Origin: Deltaproteobacteria bacterium
Lineage (GTDB): Bacteria; Myxococcota; Kuafuiibacteriia; Kuafuiibacteriales; Kuafuiibacteriaceae
DNA length: 64,000 nucleotides
Direction of reading: 5' to 3'
Assembly (NCBI GenBank): GCA_016713425.1
Contig: JADJPE010000005.1
Location: forward strand, 124,001 to 188,000
The translations under genes and the position numbers were made by a program. Below, in pieces: positions 45,265-54,031 of the stretch. A model generated the notes under the pieces. It worked only from the letters and a program-made list of their open reading frames with translations, was not told the origin of the DNA and did not search any database. Positions within the stretch are counted from its first letter, which is position 1. Every line of letters starts with the position of its first letter.

Positions 45265-48200
45265 TGTTTGCGCAGCATAGAAACTCAACGCGCCGGAAGG
45301 CGTCGGCCGCCCGGGCCACAAGCAGGGATTCTGCCCGCAGCGCCGCCGGGCTCGGTGCTCTCGGGCTCGGTGTGCTCGGGCTCGGTGCTCTCGGGCGCAG
45401 AGCTCTCGCGATCGGTGCTCTCGCGCTCGGCGCTCTCGGCCTCGTGGGAGGAAGCGCATTCGCCCAAGCTCCCGGCTCCGCGAGCTACCGAACCCAGGCG
45501 CAGAAGCGACAGGAGTTCATCGGCAAGCTGAGGCGCGATATCGCGAAAGTGGCCCACTCGATCGAGGTCACCAATGAGCTCATCGGCCGTTCGCGCGGCG
45601 CACCGTATCTTCCGGATATCATGCTCCGGCTGGCCGAGCTCTACATCGAACAGGCACGCTACGAGTTCTACCTCGTCCATGAGGAGCGAGGCGAAGACGC
45701 CAAGGGCTCGGCGGTCGCGCCAACCGCCAAGCTACTGAAGGAGAAGGCGGTCGAGACTTACATACGCGTGCTCGACGAGTATCCGCAGTTCAAAGACAAC
45801 GACAAGATCCTCTTCTTCCTCACGCACGAGTACCGTGAGCTTGGTGAGTACGACAAAATGGTCGCGCGGTATGAGGAGCTCGTCTCGAAACACCCCAAGA
45901 GCGCGCTCGTCATGGACGCATACGTCGTGTTGGGTGACTACCGCTTCGACAAACAGGATCTCGCGGGCGCGAAAGGCTACTATCAGAAGATCCTCGACGC
46001 GCCCGAGAACCCGACCCAAGACATGGCCCACTTCAAGATGGGTTGGGTTTATCTCAACGAGACTGACTACAAGGAGGCGCTTCACCACTTCGAGGCCGCT
46101 GTCGCCTCAAACAACGATCCTGACCAGCTCGGCTCCCGCCAAGAAGCTCAGCGACTCATCAACGTCAAGAGAGAGGCCCTCATCGACCTCGCCTACGCCT
46201 ACACGGAGGTCCACAAGCCGAGGGGTGCGATTCGGTATTTCAAGAAGCTCGCCACATCGCGGCAGATGTACCTTCTCGCGCTCGCCAAGCTCGCCAACCG
46301 ATACTTCGTGAAGCAGGACTTCACGGCCTCGGCTGCGGTCTATCGCGAGATCGCCAAGCTCTCGCACGATGCGGAGCAAAACCTAGACTTCACCGGGCGC
46401 ATCTACGAGTCGACCAAGACCTCGCGCAACTACAGCCTCGTGCACCAAGACGTGGCCGAAATGTTGAGCGCCGTCGACGACTACCGGTTCGACTGGCGCT
46501 ACTCGGAAACCGAGCGCCGGTCGGTGACCAAAGACTTTGAGGTCTTTTCGCGCGACTTGGCCACCAGAGCGCAAGCGGCGGCCCTCCGAACAAAGAATGC
46601 GCAGCTCCTTCCCCGGGTCGCCCTCGCCTACGCCGAATACCTCGACAGCTTTCCGTCGACCGAAAATACAAAAGACGTCGTGGCGAACCTGGCCGATACG
46701 CTGTTCGAGGCCAAGCTCTATCTCCGGGCAGGGGATCGCTACGAAGAGTCGGTGCGGGTCGTCGGCGATGATCCCAAGGGCAAAGAAGAGGCTCTCTACA
46801 ACGCATGCGTCGCGTTTCGCGAAACGCTCCAAAACACCGACAAGCTGAGTCGATTCGAGCGCATCTGGGCGCAGAACGGACTCATCAAGAACGGCCTCGC
46901 CTACGTCGAGCTCTTCCCCGGTTCCCCAAAAGTCGCAGAGCTTAAGCTCAACATCGGCCGCAGCTACTACGAGGCTGGTGAGTTCGAGAAAGCCATCGGC
47001 GTCTTCAATGAGTTCCTGACCACCTACAAAGGCCACAAAGACGCGATGTCGGTGGCGGACCTCATCCTGGACGCCTACGCTCAACAGCAGAAGTTCGACC
47101 AGCTCGCTTCGCGGGCGCGCGAGCTCGCGAACTCCGGGCTCGGCGACGAGAGCTTCCGCCGTCGCATGCTGAGCACCGCCGAGAAAGCGGAAGGCCGGCA
47201 GATCGGCGAAGTCATCCTGACCGCATCGGTCAACAAGACGTCTCAAGGAAGCGCCGGCGATGAAATCCGGAAATATTGGGCCAACAACAAGGACTCGCCC
47301 ATGGCCGAACGCGCGCTCTACACGGCGTTCGTCCAGTACAAGGAGTCCCGCGACTACGACAAGACCTTCGAGACGGGGAACCAATTCATCGGTGCGTATC
47401 CGAACAGCCAATACCTGGGCGACGTCTTCGGAACACTCGCCAGCTTGGCCACCCAGACCGGCGACTTCGAGAAGGCAACCGTGTATCTCGAGGAGTACTA
47501 TAAGAGATTTCCCTCCGAACCTTCGGCCCAAAAGATGCTCGCCCAAGCAGGCGTCATCAAACGGCTCATCGGCGACCATCGGGGCGCGATCTTGGCCTTT
47601 CAAGAGCTCGTCGCGCGCGGACGCGACCGCAATGCACGCTCCGATTATGCTTCGAAGATGTTGGCCTCGTATGAGTCGCTCAGCGACTGGGAAGGCATGC
47701 AACGCGCCGCCAAATACGTGCTCAGCGTCGATCCGAAGAACGTGAAGGCCCACTTGATGCTCGGTCTCTCCGCCGAAAAGAGCGGCAACCTCGAAGCCGC
47801 AACCCAATACTTTCAGCAGGCCATGCGGGCCGCTGGACGTTCGTCGAACGACGAAGAGGCCGACGATGCGGCGCGAGCCGCCTTCTTGGCCGGTGACTCG
47901 ATCTTCAAACAGTTCGATCGGGTGCGGGCCGAAGGCGACGTCGCAGCCGCCGCAGAGCGAAAGGCAGGCCTGCTCCAGGCGCTGGAAGGCGCGATGAGCG
48001 ATGCCGTCGGCTACAATCGGGGGACATGGGCCGTGGCCGCGCTTCATCGAATCGCGCTGGCCTACGGCGGATTCGCGAGCTTCCTCGAGAACGCGCCTGT
48101 GCCGCAGGGCATGTCGGCCAACGAGGTGGCGCAGTACAAATCGATCGTCGGACAGCAAGTGCGCGATATCCGGAGCAAGAGCGACGAGTATTTCGCTGCA

Positions 48201-48725
48201 TGCGTCGAGAAGGCGCGGGAGCTGAATGTGTTCAATGGTGCGGTCCTCGGTTGTGCAAGCAAGGGGGCCGAGCAGACCGTCCCCGCCATCAGCCGCTCGA
48301 ATGCGTCGGCACCACCACGCCAGCGGTACGACGAGCTCCGAGCGACGCTCACCAAGAACCCAAAGGATCTCGATGCGATCGCTGAGCTCTCTGCATACTT
48401 CTTGGCCAATGGCGAACCCGCAAAGGCGAAACTCACCGCCTCCCGCGGTGCCGAGGTCGACGAGCGCGACGGAAGATTCCCGAACCAGATGGGCATGGCC
48501 GACCTCATGCTGGGTGATATCCAATCTGCATTCCTTGGTTTTCAGCGCGCGGTCGACCTGCGGCACCCTTATGCCGCCGCCAACGCGGCGACGTTGATGG
48601 TCGAGTTCAACAACGCGGCGGGCGCGAAGACCTTGGTCCGTGACCTCGACGTCTCAGATATTCCGACCAACGCGCCTGACCTACATCCGGAGGCCATTGC
48701 GACGGTCCGCCGGCTTCAGCAATAG
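45264..48725 (+). CDS. Large periplasmic TPR protein (GltD/NfsD-like)
   Basis: 1153 residues; ATG overlaps the preceding TGA by 1 nt. Very hydrophobic long signal sequence (~28-66) built from GLGALGLGVLG-type repeats, processed after SAFAQA. The mature part is an all-helical TPR solenoid: EYPQFKDNDKILFFLTHEYRELGEYDKM, MGWVYLNETDYKEALHHFEAA, NIGRSYYEAGEFEKAIGVF, LMLGLSAEKSGNLEAATQYFQQAM. Size and position match GltD (AgmU) of Myxococcus, which is about 1200 residues. The final ~130 residues form another TPR cluster. Likely a scaffold spanning the periplasm. Confidence 0.82.
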   Translation: MFAQHRNSTRRKASAARATSRDSARSAAGLGALGLGVLGLGALGRRALAIGALALGALGLVGGSAFAQAPGSASYRTQAQKRQEFIGKLRRDIAKVAHSIEVTNELIGRSRGAPYLPDIMLRLAELYIEQARYEFYLVHEERGEDAKGSAVAPTAKLLKEKAVETYIRVLDEYPQFKDNDKILFFLTHEYRELGEYDKMVARYEELVSKHPKSALVMDAYVVLGDYRFDKQDLAGAKGYYQKILDAPENPTQDMAHFKMGWVYLNETDYKEALHHFEAAVASNNDPDQLGSRQEAQRLINVKREALIDLAYAYTEVHKPRGAIRYFKKLATSRQMYLLALAKLANRYFVKQDFTASAAVYREIAKLSHDAEQNLDFTGRIYESTKTSRNYSLVHQDVAEMLSAVDDYRFDWRYSETERRSVTKDFEVFSRDLATRAQAAALRTKNAQLLPRVALAYAEYLDSFPSTENTKDVVANLADTLFEAKLYLRAGDRYEESVRVVGDDPKGKEEALYNACVAFRETLQNTDKLSRFERIWAQNGLIKNGLAYVELFPGSPKVAELKLNIGRSYYEAGEFEKAIGVFNEFLTTYKGHKDAMSVADLILDAYAQQQKFDQLASRARELANSGLGDESFRRRMLSTAEKAEGRQIGEVILTASVNKTSQGSAGDEIRKYWANNKDSPMAERALYTAFVQYKESRDYDKTFETGNQFIGAYPNSQYLGDVFGTLASLATQTGDFEKATVYLEEYYKRFPSEPSAQKMLAQAGVIKRLIGDHRGAILAFQELVARGRDRNARSDYASKMLASYESLSDWEGMQRAAKYVLSVDPKNVKAHLMLGLSAEKSGNLEAATQYFQQAMRAAGRSSNDEEADDAARAAFLAGDSIFKQFDRVRAEGDVAAAAERKAGLLQALEGAMSDAVGYNRGTWAVAALHRIALAYGGFASFLENAPVPQGMSANEVAQYKSIVGQQVRDIRSKSDEYFAACVEKARELNVFNGAVLGCASKGAEQTVPAISRSNASAPPRQRYDELRATLTKNPKDLDAIAELSAYFLANGEPAKAKLTASRGAEVDERDGRFPNQMGMADLMLGDIQSAFLGFQRAVDLRHPYAAANAATLMVEFNNAAGAKTLVRDLDVSDIPTNAPDLHPEAIATVRRLQQ
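45349..45446. repeat. Degenerate 15-bp repeats in the signal-peptide coding region
   Basis: Recurring ggtgctctcgggctc-type units encode the Gly-Leu-Ala hydrophobic core of the GltD-like signal sequence. Copy changes in the 15-bp unit would keep frame and alter core length. Confidence 0.7.
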
Positions 48726-48727
48726 TG

Positions 48728-50131
48728 ATGGAAATGAAGACCGCTCGCTACGCATCCCTCGCCGGATGCGCATCTCCGTGTGCATCACTATGCGCATCTC
48801 TCATGGTCGTTTCTGCGTCCGTCGTCGGCTGCGGCTCAAACGACGAGTCCAACGGCGGCGGCCGCGATGCCGGTATCCTCGACGCGGCGGGCGACGGCGG
48901 ACCGACCGATGCGTGGACCTGGACGCCGAGCTTCACCGATGAGGTCGTGGAGGGCCTGAGCAGCGAGGCGGTGGTGGGCGACTTCGCAGAGATGGTGTTG
49001 TCGCCGTCGGGCGAGCCCTCGATCGCCTACGGATACGTGCCCGCCGCGAGCGACGTACCGGAGATCCACTTTGCACAGCGCAGCAGCGCAAGCGGCACCT
49101 GGACAACGGAGCGGGTCGTCATTCCGGCCGCCAATGAGCCGCAAACAAACGGCACGATCCGCGGCCTGGGCCTGGGCTACGTCGACGGGCTGCCGCACGT
49201 CGTCTATATCGGCGGCGACGACGATGACCGAGGCGTGATTTCAGACCTCACGGATCTGATGTTGTCGACCCGGAGTGCGGGCGGCACATGGAGCGAGCGG
49301 ACGCTGGTCGACACCTCAGGTGAAGCCCCGGGCGTCTGCCCCGGCACACAGGACACCTGCAACTTCGGGAACGTGGTCGGATCGAATGCAGCCATTGCGG
49401 TCGACGCTGCGGGAAGCGCTTTTGCGGTTTCTTACCGCGACACGCACGGTGGATTCGCGCTCGAAGATCTCCGGCTATCCGACGTCGAAGTCTATTCCGA
49501 AGGCGGTCCCTTCCAGAACTCCAACGTGGATCCGGTGAGCAGCGGCGGTGACGCGGGCAATATCCTGTTCACGGCCAGCAACAAGATTCTTGTCGTGTAC
49601 AACCGGGAGGTCGCACTCACGTCGGACCCCGTCATCGGCGTTTGGGCCGCGCTGTACGACGCGGGCACCTGGACGAAGGTCAAGGTTTGGGACCAACCGA
49701 GCGGCTCGAAGCTCCGACTCGCCCAGGCGCCGGATGGGCTCATCTACATGGCCATCTATGACCAAACCAGAAGCGACCTCGTCTTGGCGTCCTCCGACGA
49801 TGATGGAATGACGTGGACCACCGAGACCATCGAGAGCATCGGCTACACGGGCCTCCACCCGAGCGTGGCCATCGATCTCGAGGGCGACCCAGTCATTGCC
49901 TACACCTACTGCGGGCCAGCCGGCGGCGGTTGCAGCACCCTGGGCGCCAAGTCAGAGGTTCGCGTAACGCGCAAGAAGGGCGGTTCGTGGATCACGCGAC
50001 GCGTGCATGACGGGCAGGGCTTCGGCGGGGTCGGCTACTTCACCAGCGTCCAGGTTTTGGCGGACGGAAAGCTCGTGTTTGCATTTCAGGATTCGCGCAA
50101 CAGCGATCTGGTCTTCGTGAGGGAAGAATGA
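48728..50131 (+). CDS. BNR/sialidase-like beta-propeller lipoprotein
   Basis: 467 residues; ATG at 48728 (an overlapping GTG at 48725 is possible). Lipobox Cys35 (ASVVGC), then an Asn/Gly/Asp tether. Repeated blades are suggested by recurring SAGGTWSERTLVD, DAGTWTKVKVWD, SDDDGMTWTTETI, KGGSWITRRVHD with intervening SVAIDLEGDPVIAYTY, an Asp-box/BNR-like pattern. Such propellers are usually glycan- or protein-binding, and no catalytic sialidase residues could be placed. Co-transcribed with the TPR genes; possibly a surface component of the machine. Confidence 0.78.
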   Translation: MEMKTARYASLAGCASPCASLCASLMVVSASVVGCGSNDESNGGGRDAGILDAAGDGGPTDAWTWTPSFTDEVVEGLSSEAVVGDFAEMVLSPSGEPSIAYGYVPAASDVPEIHFAQRSSASGTWTTERVVIPAANEPQTNGTIRGLGLGYVDGLPHVVYIGGDDDDRGVISDLTDLMLSTRSAGGTWSERTLVDTSGEAPGVCPGTQDTCNFGNVVGSNAAIAVDAAGSAFAVSYRDTHGGFALEDLRLSDVEVYSEGGPFQNSNVDPVSSGGDAGNILFTASNKILVVYNREVALTSDPVIGVWAALYDAGTWTKVKVWDQPSGSKLRLAQAPDGLIYMAIYDQTRSDLVLASSDDDGMTWTTETIESIGYTGLHPSVAIDLEGDPVIAYTYCGPAGGGCSTLGAKSEVRVTRKKGGSWITRRVHDGQGFGGVGYFTSVQVLADGKLVFAFQDSRNSDLVFVREE

Positions 50132-50664
50132 AGGACAAACTGGAACTGGCATCGTTGTGTCTGGCCGTCGGCGCCAGCCTCGGAATCGGTTCGTTGCTCG
50201 CAGCCTGCGGTGACGACGGGATCTACGAGTGCAACGGCGGTGGCTCTGCGAACACGCTCTCGGGGAGTTACTGCGAAAACACAGAGATGGTGTTCACCGA
50301 GGTCGCACTGCTCTTGGTGGATTCGACCAAGACGTTGCGCATCGAATACGTCAACGGCGATCGAACCAACAAGACTCTGCAGATCCTGGTCACACCGCGC
50401 CAAGACGCGCCCTTCGTGCCCGATCAGACCGTCTATCTGACCGAGATCGGCGCAACGGTTCAGCGATTCGCTGCAAGCGCCACCGCGCCGATCAACCTGA
50501 CGTCCGAGCTCGAATCGACGAGCAACCTGCTCTTTTCGAAATACCTTGGGGAGGTCGGTTCAGAAGCCGCCGGCGAGTTCCATCTTCAATTCAAGACCGG
50601 GCGCACGCTGGAGGGTGAGTTCGAGGGCGTCATCGTCGACGCCTTGGCCGCGACCGGAAACTAG
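50128..50664 (+). CDS. Small lipoprotein of unknown function
   Basis: 178 residues, ATG overlapping the previous TGA by 4 nt. Lipobox Cys27 (LLAAC). The mature part is beta-rich (FTEVALLLVDSTKTLRIEYVNGD, TLQILVTPRQ, EFHLQFKTGRTLEGEFEGVIVD), consistent with an Ig-like or lipocalin-sized sandwich; no known domain recognised. Last gene of the operon, ending inside a 14-bp direct repeat. Confidence 0.75.
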   Translation: MKDKLELASLCLAVGASLGIGSLLAACGDDGIYECNGGGSANTLSGSYCENTEMVFTEVALLLVDSTKTLRIEYVNGDRTNKTLQILVTPRQDAPFVPDQTVYLTEIGATVQRFAASATAPINLTSELESTSNLLFSKYLGEVGSEAAGEFHLQFKTGRTLEGEFEGVIVDALAATGN

Positions 50665-50677
50665 CGACCGGAAACTA
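50650..50677. repeat. 14-bp direct repeat shared by two convergent stop codons
   Basis: GCGACCGGAAACTA occurs twice in tandem. The first copy ends in the TAG of the small lipoprotein gene; the second, read on the minus strand, supplies the TAG of the metzincin gene. Confidence 0.85.
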
Positions 50678-51565
50678 GCAACGGCGACGAGTGGCGCCGA
50701 GACCGACGGCCGCCCCGAGGAAGATCGAGAGCTGGAGCAACGCCGAAACAGGCGACCGCGGCGCCGCCGAAACATGGGCATCAGCGTCACTCAAGTCGCT
50801 GCATCCACCAAACCCATCGTCCGAGCTCGTGACGATGTAGCGCGCGCTCGTCGCGGGGAAACAAGGCGTCGTCGCGCCATTTGCCGGATAGATCGTGCAG
50901 AGGCCAAGGATATCGTCTTCCTCTAAGCTCTGCTTGCCGGTCTCGCACGCAGGCGCGCTCGGATACATCGTATAGGCCTTGTACGCTCTAAGACGTGGCG
51001 GGTGGTCGAGACCAATGACGTGGCCGATCTCGTGGGTCAGTGTATTGCGAAGATCCATGTATCCAGATGAAGGCGAGCAGCCTTCCACAGCCTTCACGAA
51101 GGTGAAGTGCTGCGCATTCACCTCGATGTCGGCGTCGGCGACAATGCCGGTGTTCGCGTCATAAGCGTTGGTCGTCACCGCGATGGCATCCGCGTCGTGA
51201 CGCCAGCCGGTCGATACGGCCACGATGACGTTCGTATTGCCGCCTCTCTCGGAAAATCCGGCCGAAAGCCCTTCGCGTACGCCCTGGAAAGGAAACTCGA
51301 TGTCGGAGCAATCTACGCTCGCCCACGCATCGAAGCTGAGTTGGACCTCTTCCATCGTGCTGGCCTCGTCCTGCCCGAGAACCGACTGGAGGAGGCTCGA
51401 TCCCACGAAGTACGGGATGGTACGCGTGTTCCACACGAGCGATGGGCCCGAGTTCAACTCAGTCCGGCTGCAGGTGTACGCACTCGCCAGCCCCGGCCAG
51501 GACGAAACAGCCAACACGAAAGCAAGGATCGCTTTGAGACGAAGGGTCGCTTTGAGACAACGCAT
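50675..51565 (-). CDS. Secreted matrixin-type metalloprotease with MYXO-CTERM-like tail
   Basis: 296 residues; ATG at 51565 (GCGGAC upstream), 11 bp after the upstream gene; an overlapping TTG at 51580 is the alternative. Signal peptide ~1-29. Metzincin zinc site HEIGHVIGLDH (His178, Glu179, His182, His188) with a Met-turn YTMYPS at ~199. This is a matrixin-like secreted protease. The C-terminus has GGCS (~256), a Ser/Ala/Asp spacer, a hydrophobic helix and TRRRC, a variant MYXO-CTERM tail ending in Cys. Co-transcribed with the preceding secreted protein. Confidence 0.88.
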   Translation of the reverse strand: MRCLKATLRLKAILAFVLAVSSWPGLASAYTCSRTELNSGPSLVWNTRTIPYFVGSSLLQSVLGQDEASTMEEVQLSFDAWASVDCSDIEFPFQGVREGLSAGFSERGGNTNVIVAVSTGWRHDADAIAVTTNAYDANTGIVADADIEVNAQHFTFVKAVEGCSPSSGYMDLRNTLTHEIGHVIGLDHPPRLRAYKAYTMYPSAPACETGKQSLEEDDILGLCTIYPANGATTPCFPATSARYIVTSSDDGFGGCSDLSDADAHVSAAPRSPVSALLQLSIFLGAAVGLGATRRRC

Positions 51566-51576
51566 GACGAGTCCGC

Positions 51577-52293
51577 TCAAGGGTTCGTGGGCACGAAGAC
51601 CGGTGTGACACCGGTGGTCGAATCCACGTCGCCCCTCGGTGTCGGCGTCGGCGTCGGCGTCGGCGTCGGTGCTGCGGGGTTCGATCCGGCGGAGGTCCGT
51701 TTGAGAACCGCCGTCAGAATGCGGGCCTTGAGATCTGCGTACGGGATCCGGGCCGGACGAGGCTCCAACGCGGCCCCATCGGACGCGGCCGCGGCCATCG
51801 ACGGCGGCCGGATGAACGCAATACCTCGCACATCCGCCACCGCAACGAGGCGCCCTTTGCCCTCGACCTCGATCTGATACTTTCCTTGGCTCATCCCAAG
51901 CACTCGAAAACTATTCGGCTCGTCGCCCACGCGGGCCAGGAACACGAGAACGTCTTCCCCCAGCGTAAAGGTCGGCTCTCCGGACACGTGCATGCCAACG
52001 TCGCCCACGATACCGCCGAGCGTTCTCACGACGAACGACGCGCCCAGCGACGAAGGCGCAAGCATCGTCTCCGTCAGCGTGACCTCCGTATAGGTGGAGA
52101 TCTGCTGGTGCGCAGCGTCCCAAGCCGCGTAGTCGTTCACGACGCGCCCGCGTACGATCGCATCGGCCTTCTCGGACAGATCTTCGATCGACAACGGCAC
52201 CATCACGGTCGCTTCAGCAAGCGACGGAGCGAAGAAACCAAAGAGTCCCACGGCGAGGATCGCCTTCGATGCGAACGGAGTGGACCGACCCAT
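51577..52293 (-). CDS. Secreted protein of unknown function linked to a metalloprotease
   Basis: 238 residues, ATG at 52293. Signal peptide ~1-27 (PSLAEA). The core (~28-165) is beta-rich and reads like a conserved family found beside matrixin genes: VMVPLSIEDLSEKADAIVRGRVV, STYTEVTLTETM, GIVGDVGMHVSGEPTFTLGEDVLVFL, YQIEVEGKGRLVAV. The C-terminus is a Thr-Pro repeat and a Val/Pro-rich tail. A role as protease partner or inhibitor is possible but only contextual. First gene of a two-gene unit with the metzincin. Confidence 0.75.
   Translation of the reverse strand: MGRSTPFASKAILAVGLFGFFAPSLAEATVMVPLSIEDLSEKADAIVRGRVVNDYAAWDAAHQQISTYTEVTLTETMLAPSSLGASFVVRTLGGIVGDVGMHVSGEPTFTLGEDVLVFLARVGDEPNSFRVLGMSQGKYQIEVEGKGRLVAVADVRGIAFIRPPSMAAAASDGAALEPRPARIPYADLKARILTAVLKRTSAGSNPAAPTPTPTPTPTPRGDVDSTTGVTPVFVPTNP
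51640..51671. repeat. 6-bp tandem repeat encoding Thr-Pro
   Basis: Five copies of ggcgtc-type hexamers encode a TPTPTPTPTP run near the C-terminus of the secreted protein. Confidence 0.85.
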
Positions 52294-52317
52294 ACGCGAG
52301 AGTTTAGGACAACCGTC

Positions 52318-53241
52318 GTGGGCTTTGCCACGGGAGACCCGTCACATACGCGCATCTCATCGGGTATTCACGCCTATCCCGAGGATCCCAGCCCACCCGA
52401 CAACGGCAACCCAGTCGCCGATTCGCACCCACCGGACCTCGAGCGCTGGGTGCGCCTTCGGTTTCCGGGGCTGGGCGACGGCGCGCGAGGGCTCGACCTT
52501 CGGGCCGGTGCGGTCATGCTGTCCGCATCGCTCCTCTTGGTGGTCTTTCGGAAATTCGGCGGGTCGAGCTATTTCGAACAGAGCCTTGCCTGGCCGGCGC
52601 TTCGAGGCGAGGGCGGCCACCTCTCGCTGTGGGGCGACGGATACTGGTTCGTCGCCTGCTTCGTCCTGCTCGGCCTCGTGCCTTTTTCGCTCAATCTGGT
52701 GCCCGCGCTTCGTCCGTCCGTCATGGGGATCGGTGCGGGCGACTGGCGGTTTGGGATCAAGTGGACGGTGCTGCTTTTCCTCCCGATGTTCGTCATCGTG
52801 ATCGCCGCGAGTCGGTTCGATGCGTTCGCGCAGTATTATCCGCTGAATGACGCGCTGGGGCGGGAAGCGGTCGACTACTTCGCGGGGCGCGGCACCCCCT
52901 CCCAGACTTTCCTGATCCGTCTCATCGCGTACGAGGTCCTCTACGCTGTGTACTTCATCGGCTGGGAGTACTTCTTCCGGGGTCACCTCACCTTCGGACT
53001 CTTCGACCGATTGGGCGCGAACGGGGTCCTCGTCGGAACGATTCCTTTCGCGCTCATGCATGTCGGCAAACCCTTCCCGGAGGCTCTGGGTTCCATCGTG
53101 GCCGGCGTCGCCTTGGGCCTGTTCGCGCTCCGCGCACGGTCGTTCTGGTACGGCTTCGTGCTCCACGTCGCGATCGCGTGGAGCATGGACTTCTGGGCGC
53201 TCCAGTCGAAGGTCGCGGCGATCGCGGCGCAGACCTCATGA
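52318..53241 (+). CDS. CPBP-family intramembrane protease, candidate myxosortase
   Basis: 307 residues from a GTG at 52318 with AGGA 8 nt upstream; frame further upstream is open but antisense to the neighbouring gene. About six to seven hydrophobic helices. CPBP motifs: WEYFFRG (Glu217, Arg221), FALMH (His248), and a third-motif region LHVAIAWSMD (~282). The usual second Glu of EExxxR is Trp here. CPBP proteins cleave CaaX, bacteriocin and, in Myxococcota, MYXO-CTERM substrates (myxosortases). Nearby MYXO-CTERM-like proteins make that role plausible but unproven. Overlaps the next gene by ATGA. Confidence 0.83.
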   Translation: MGFATGDPSHTRISSGIHAYPEDPSPPDNGNPVADSHPPDLERWVRLRFPGLGDGARGLDLRAGAVMLSASLLLVVFRKFGGSSYFEQSLAWPALRGEGGHLSLWGDGYWFVACFVLLGLVPFSLNLVPALRPSVMGIGAGDWRFGIKWTVLLFLPMFVIVIAASRFDAFAQYYPLNDALGREAVDYFAGRGTPSQTFLIRLIAYEVLYAVYFIGWEYFFRGHLTFGLFDRLGANGVLVGTIPFALMHVGKPFPEALGSIVAGVALGLFALRARSFWYGFVLHVAIAWSMDFWALQSKVAAIAAQTS

Positions 53242-53966
53242 TGGGGATCTGGTTCGGACGCGCCGCGCGGCACGGCGCGCGGAGTCGCACAACCGAGACA
53301 GGTCTCAGGTCTCGGGTCGGCGAAGTTGAGTTGACTCCGGGAGCACGGTCTCGTAGCGGTCGTGAGGTGTCGGAGCACGGGCGAGAGGACGTAGCGGCTC
53401 GAACCATCCGTTCGTTTGTCCGCCCATTCGCCTCGTTCGTGACGGTCTTTGCTGTCGTAGCGATGACCAGCGCGACGGACGGATACGCGGCGCGGCGCGG
53501 ATCGCGTCCGTTCATCCCAAGCGAGTCGAAGAAGACTGGAAAGAACCGGTATCGAAGCCTACTCGATTGGGACAAGACGTTGAGCGCCTATCGCAAAGTC
53601 TATGGGCGCGATGGAAACACCGCGTGGTTCGACATCGACGCCCCTGCACGCGTCAAAGGTGTCTACATCCAGAATCTGCGCCCTGGCCAAAGCTGGGAGG
53701 GCATCAATGTCTACGAAGCAGACGGCAAGGTTCAGATCTTCGTGGTCCCAGCCGATCGTGCATCGCGGAAGCCCGACCACGCGGCGCGCACGCCGAAAAA
53801 AACCTTGCGGTCGGAGCGAAGAATCGCTTCTCAGATCGCGAACATTCTGCCAGACTACGACGCGTTTTTTGGGGTATCGTCTAATTGGCAGGACAGCGGA
53901 TTCTGGATCCGCATGTCAAGGTTCGAGTCCTTGTACCCCAAGCAACTGAACGGCCCCATCGTCTAG
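53238..53966 (+). CDS. Secreted protein of unknown function whose frame runs into two tRNA genes
   Basis: 242 residues from the ATG overlapping the protease stop by 4 nt; a start near residue 45, before the hydrophobic SFVRPFASFVTVFAVVAM segment, is possible. Signal peptide, then a basic region and a compact domain: RYRSLLDWDKTLSAYRKVYG, NTAWFDIDAPARVKGVYIQNL, GINVYEADGKVQIFVVPAD. From ~residue 211 (VSSNWQDSGFWIRMSRFES) the frame is the literal translation of tRNA-Gln, and the stop lies inside tRNA-Glu. The native C-terminus is therefore in doubt: read-through, lost stop or sequence error. Confidence 0.6.
   Translation: MMGIWFGRAARHGARSRTTETGLRSRVGEVELTPGARSRSGREVSEHGREDVAARTIRSFVRPFASFVTVFAVVAMTSATDGYAARRGSRPFIPSESKKTGKNRYRSLLDWDKTLSAYRKVYGRDGNTAWFDIDAPARVKGVYIQNLRPGQSWEGINVYEADGKVQIFVVPADRASRKPDHAARTPKKTLRSERRIASQIANILPDYDAFFGVSSNWQDSGFWIRMSRFESLYPKQLNGPIV
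53870..53941 (+). tRNA. tRNA-Gln (CTG anticodon)
   Basis: 72 nt. Acceptor TGGGGTA/TACCCCA; anticodon stem GCGGA/TCCGC around the loop TTCTGGA (CTG); T arm CAAGG TTCGAGT CCTTG. CCA is not encoded. It is 10 bp upstream of tRNA-Glu. Confidence 0.95.
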
Positions 53967-54024
53967 CGGTCCAGGACGGCGGCCTCTCACGCCGCAGACC
54001 GGAGTTCGAGTCTCCGTGGGGTCA
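53952..54024 (+). tRNA. tRNA-Glu (CTC anticodon)
   Basis: 73 nt. Acceptor GGCCCCA/TGGGGTC with one G-T pair; anticodon stem GCGGC/GCCGC around the loop CTCTCAC (CTC); T-loop TTCGAGT. CCA not encoded. Followed within 8 nt by a strong terminator. Confidence 0.95.
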
Positions 54025-54031
54025 TTCAAGA

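Noticed and set aside
46383..48566. Minus-strand open frame of 727 codons
   Set aside because: Antisense to the GltD-like TPR gene; translation shows no family features, a GC-bias shadow.
51886..52317. N-terminal extension of the CPBP protease frame
   Set aside because: Arg/His-rich antisense translation of the adjacent secreted-protein gene; GTG at 52318 has a ribosome site and precedes the membrane domain.
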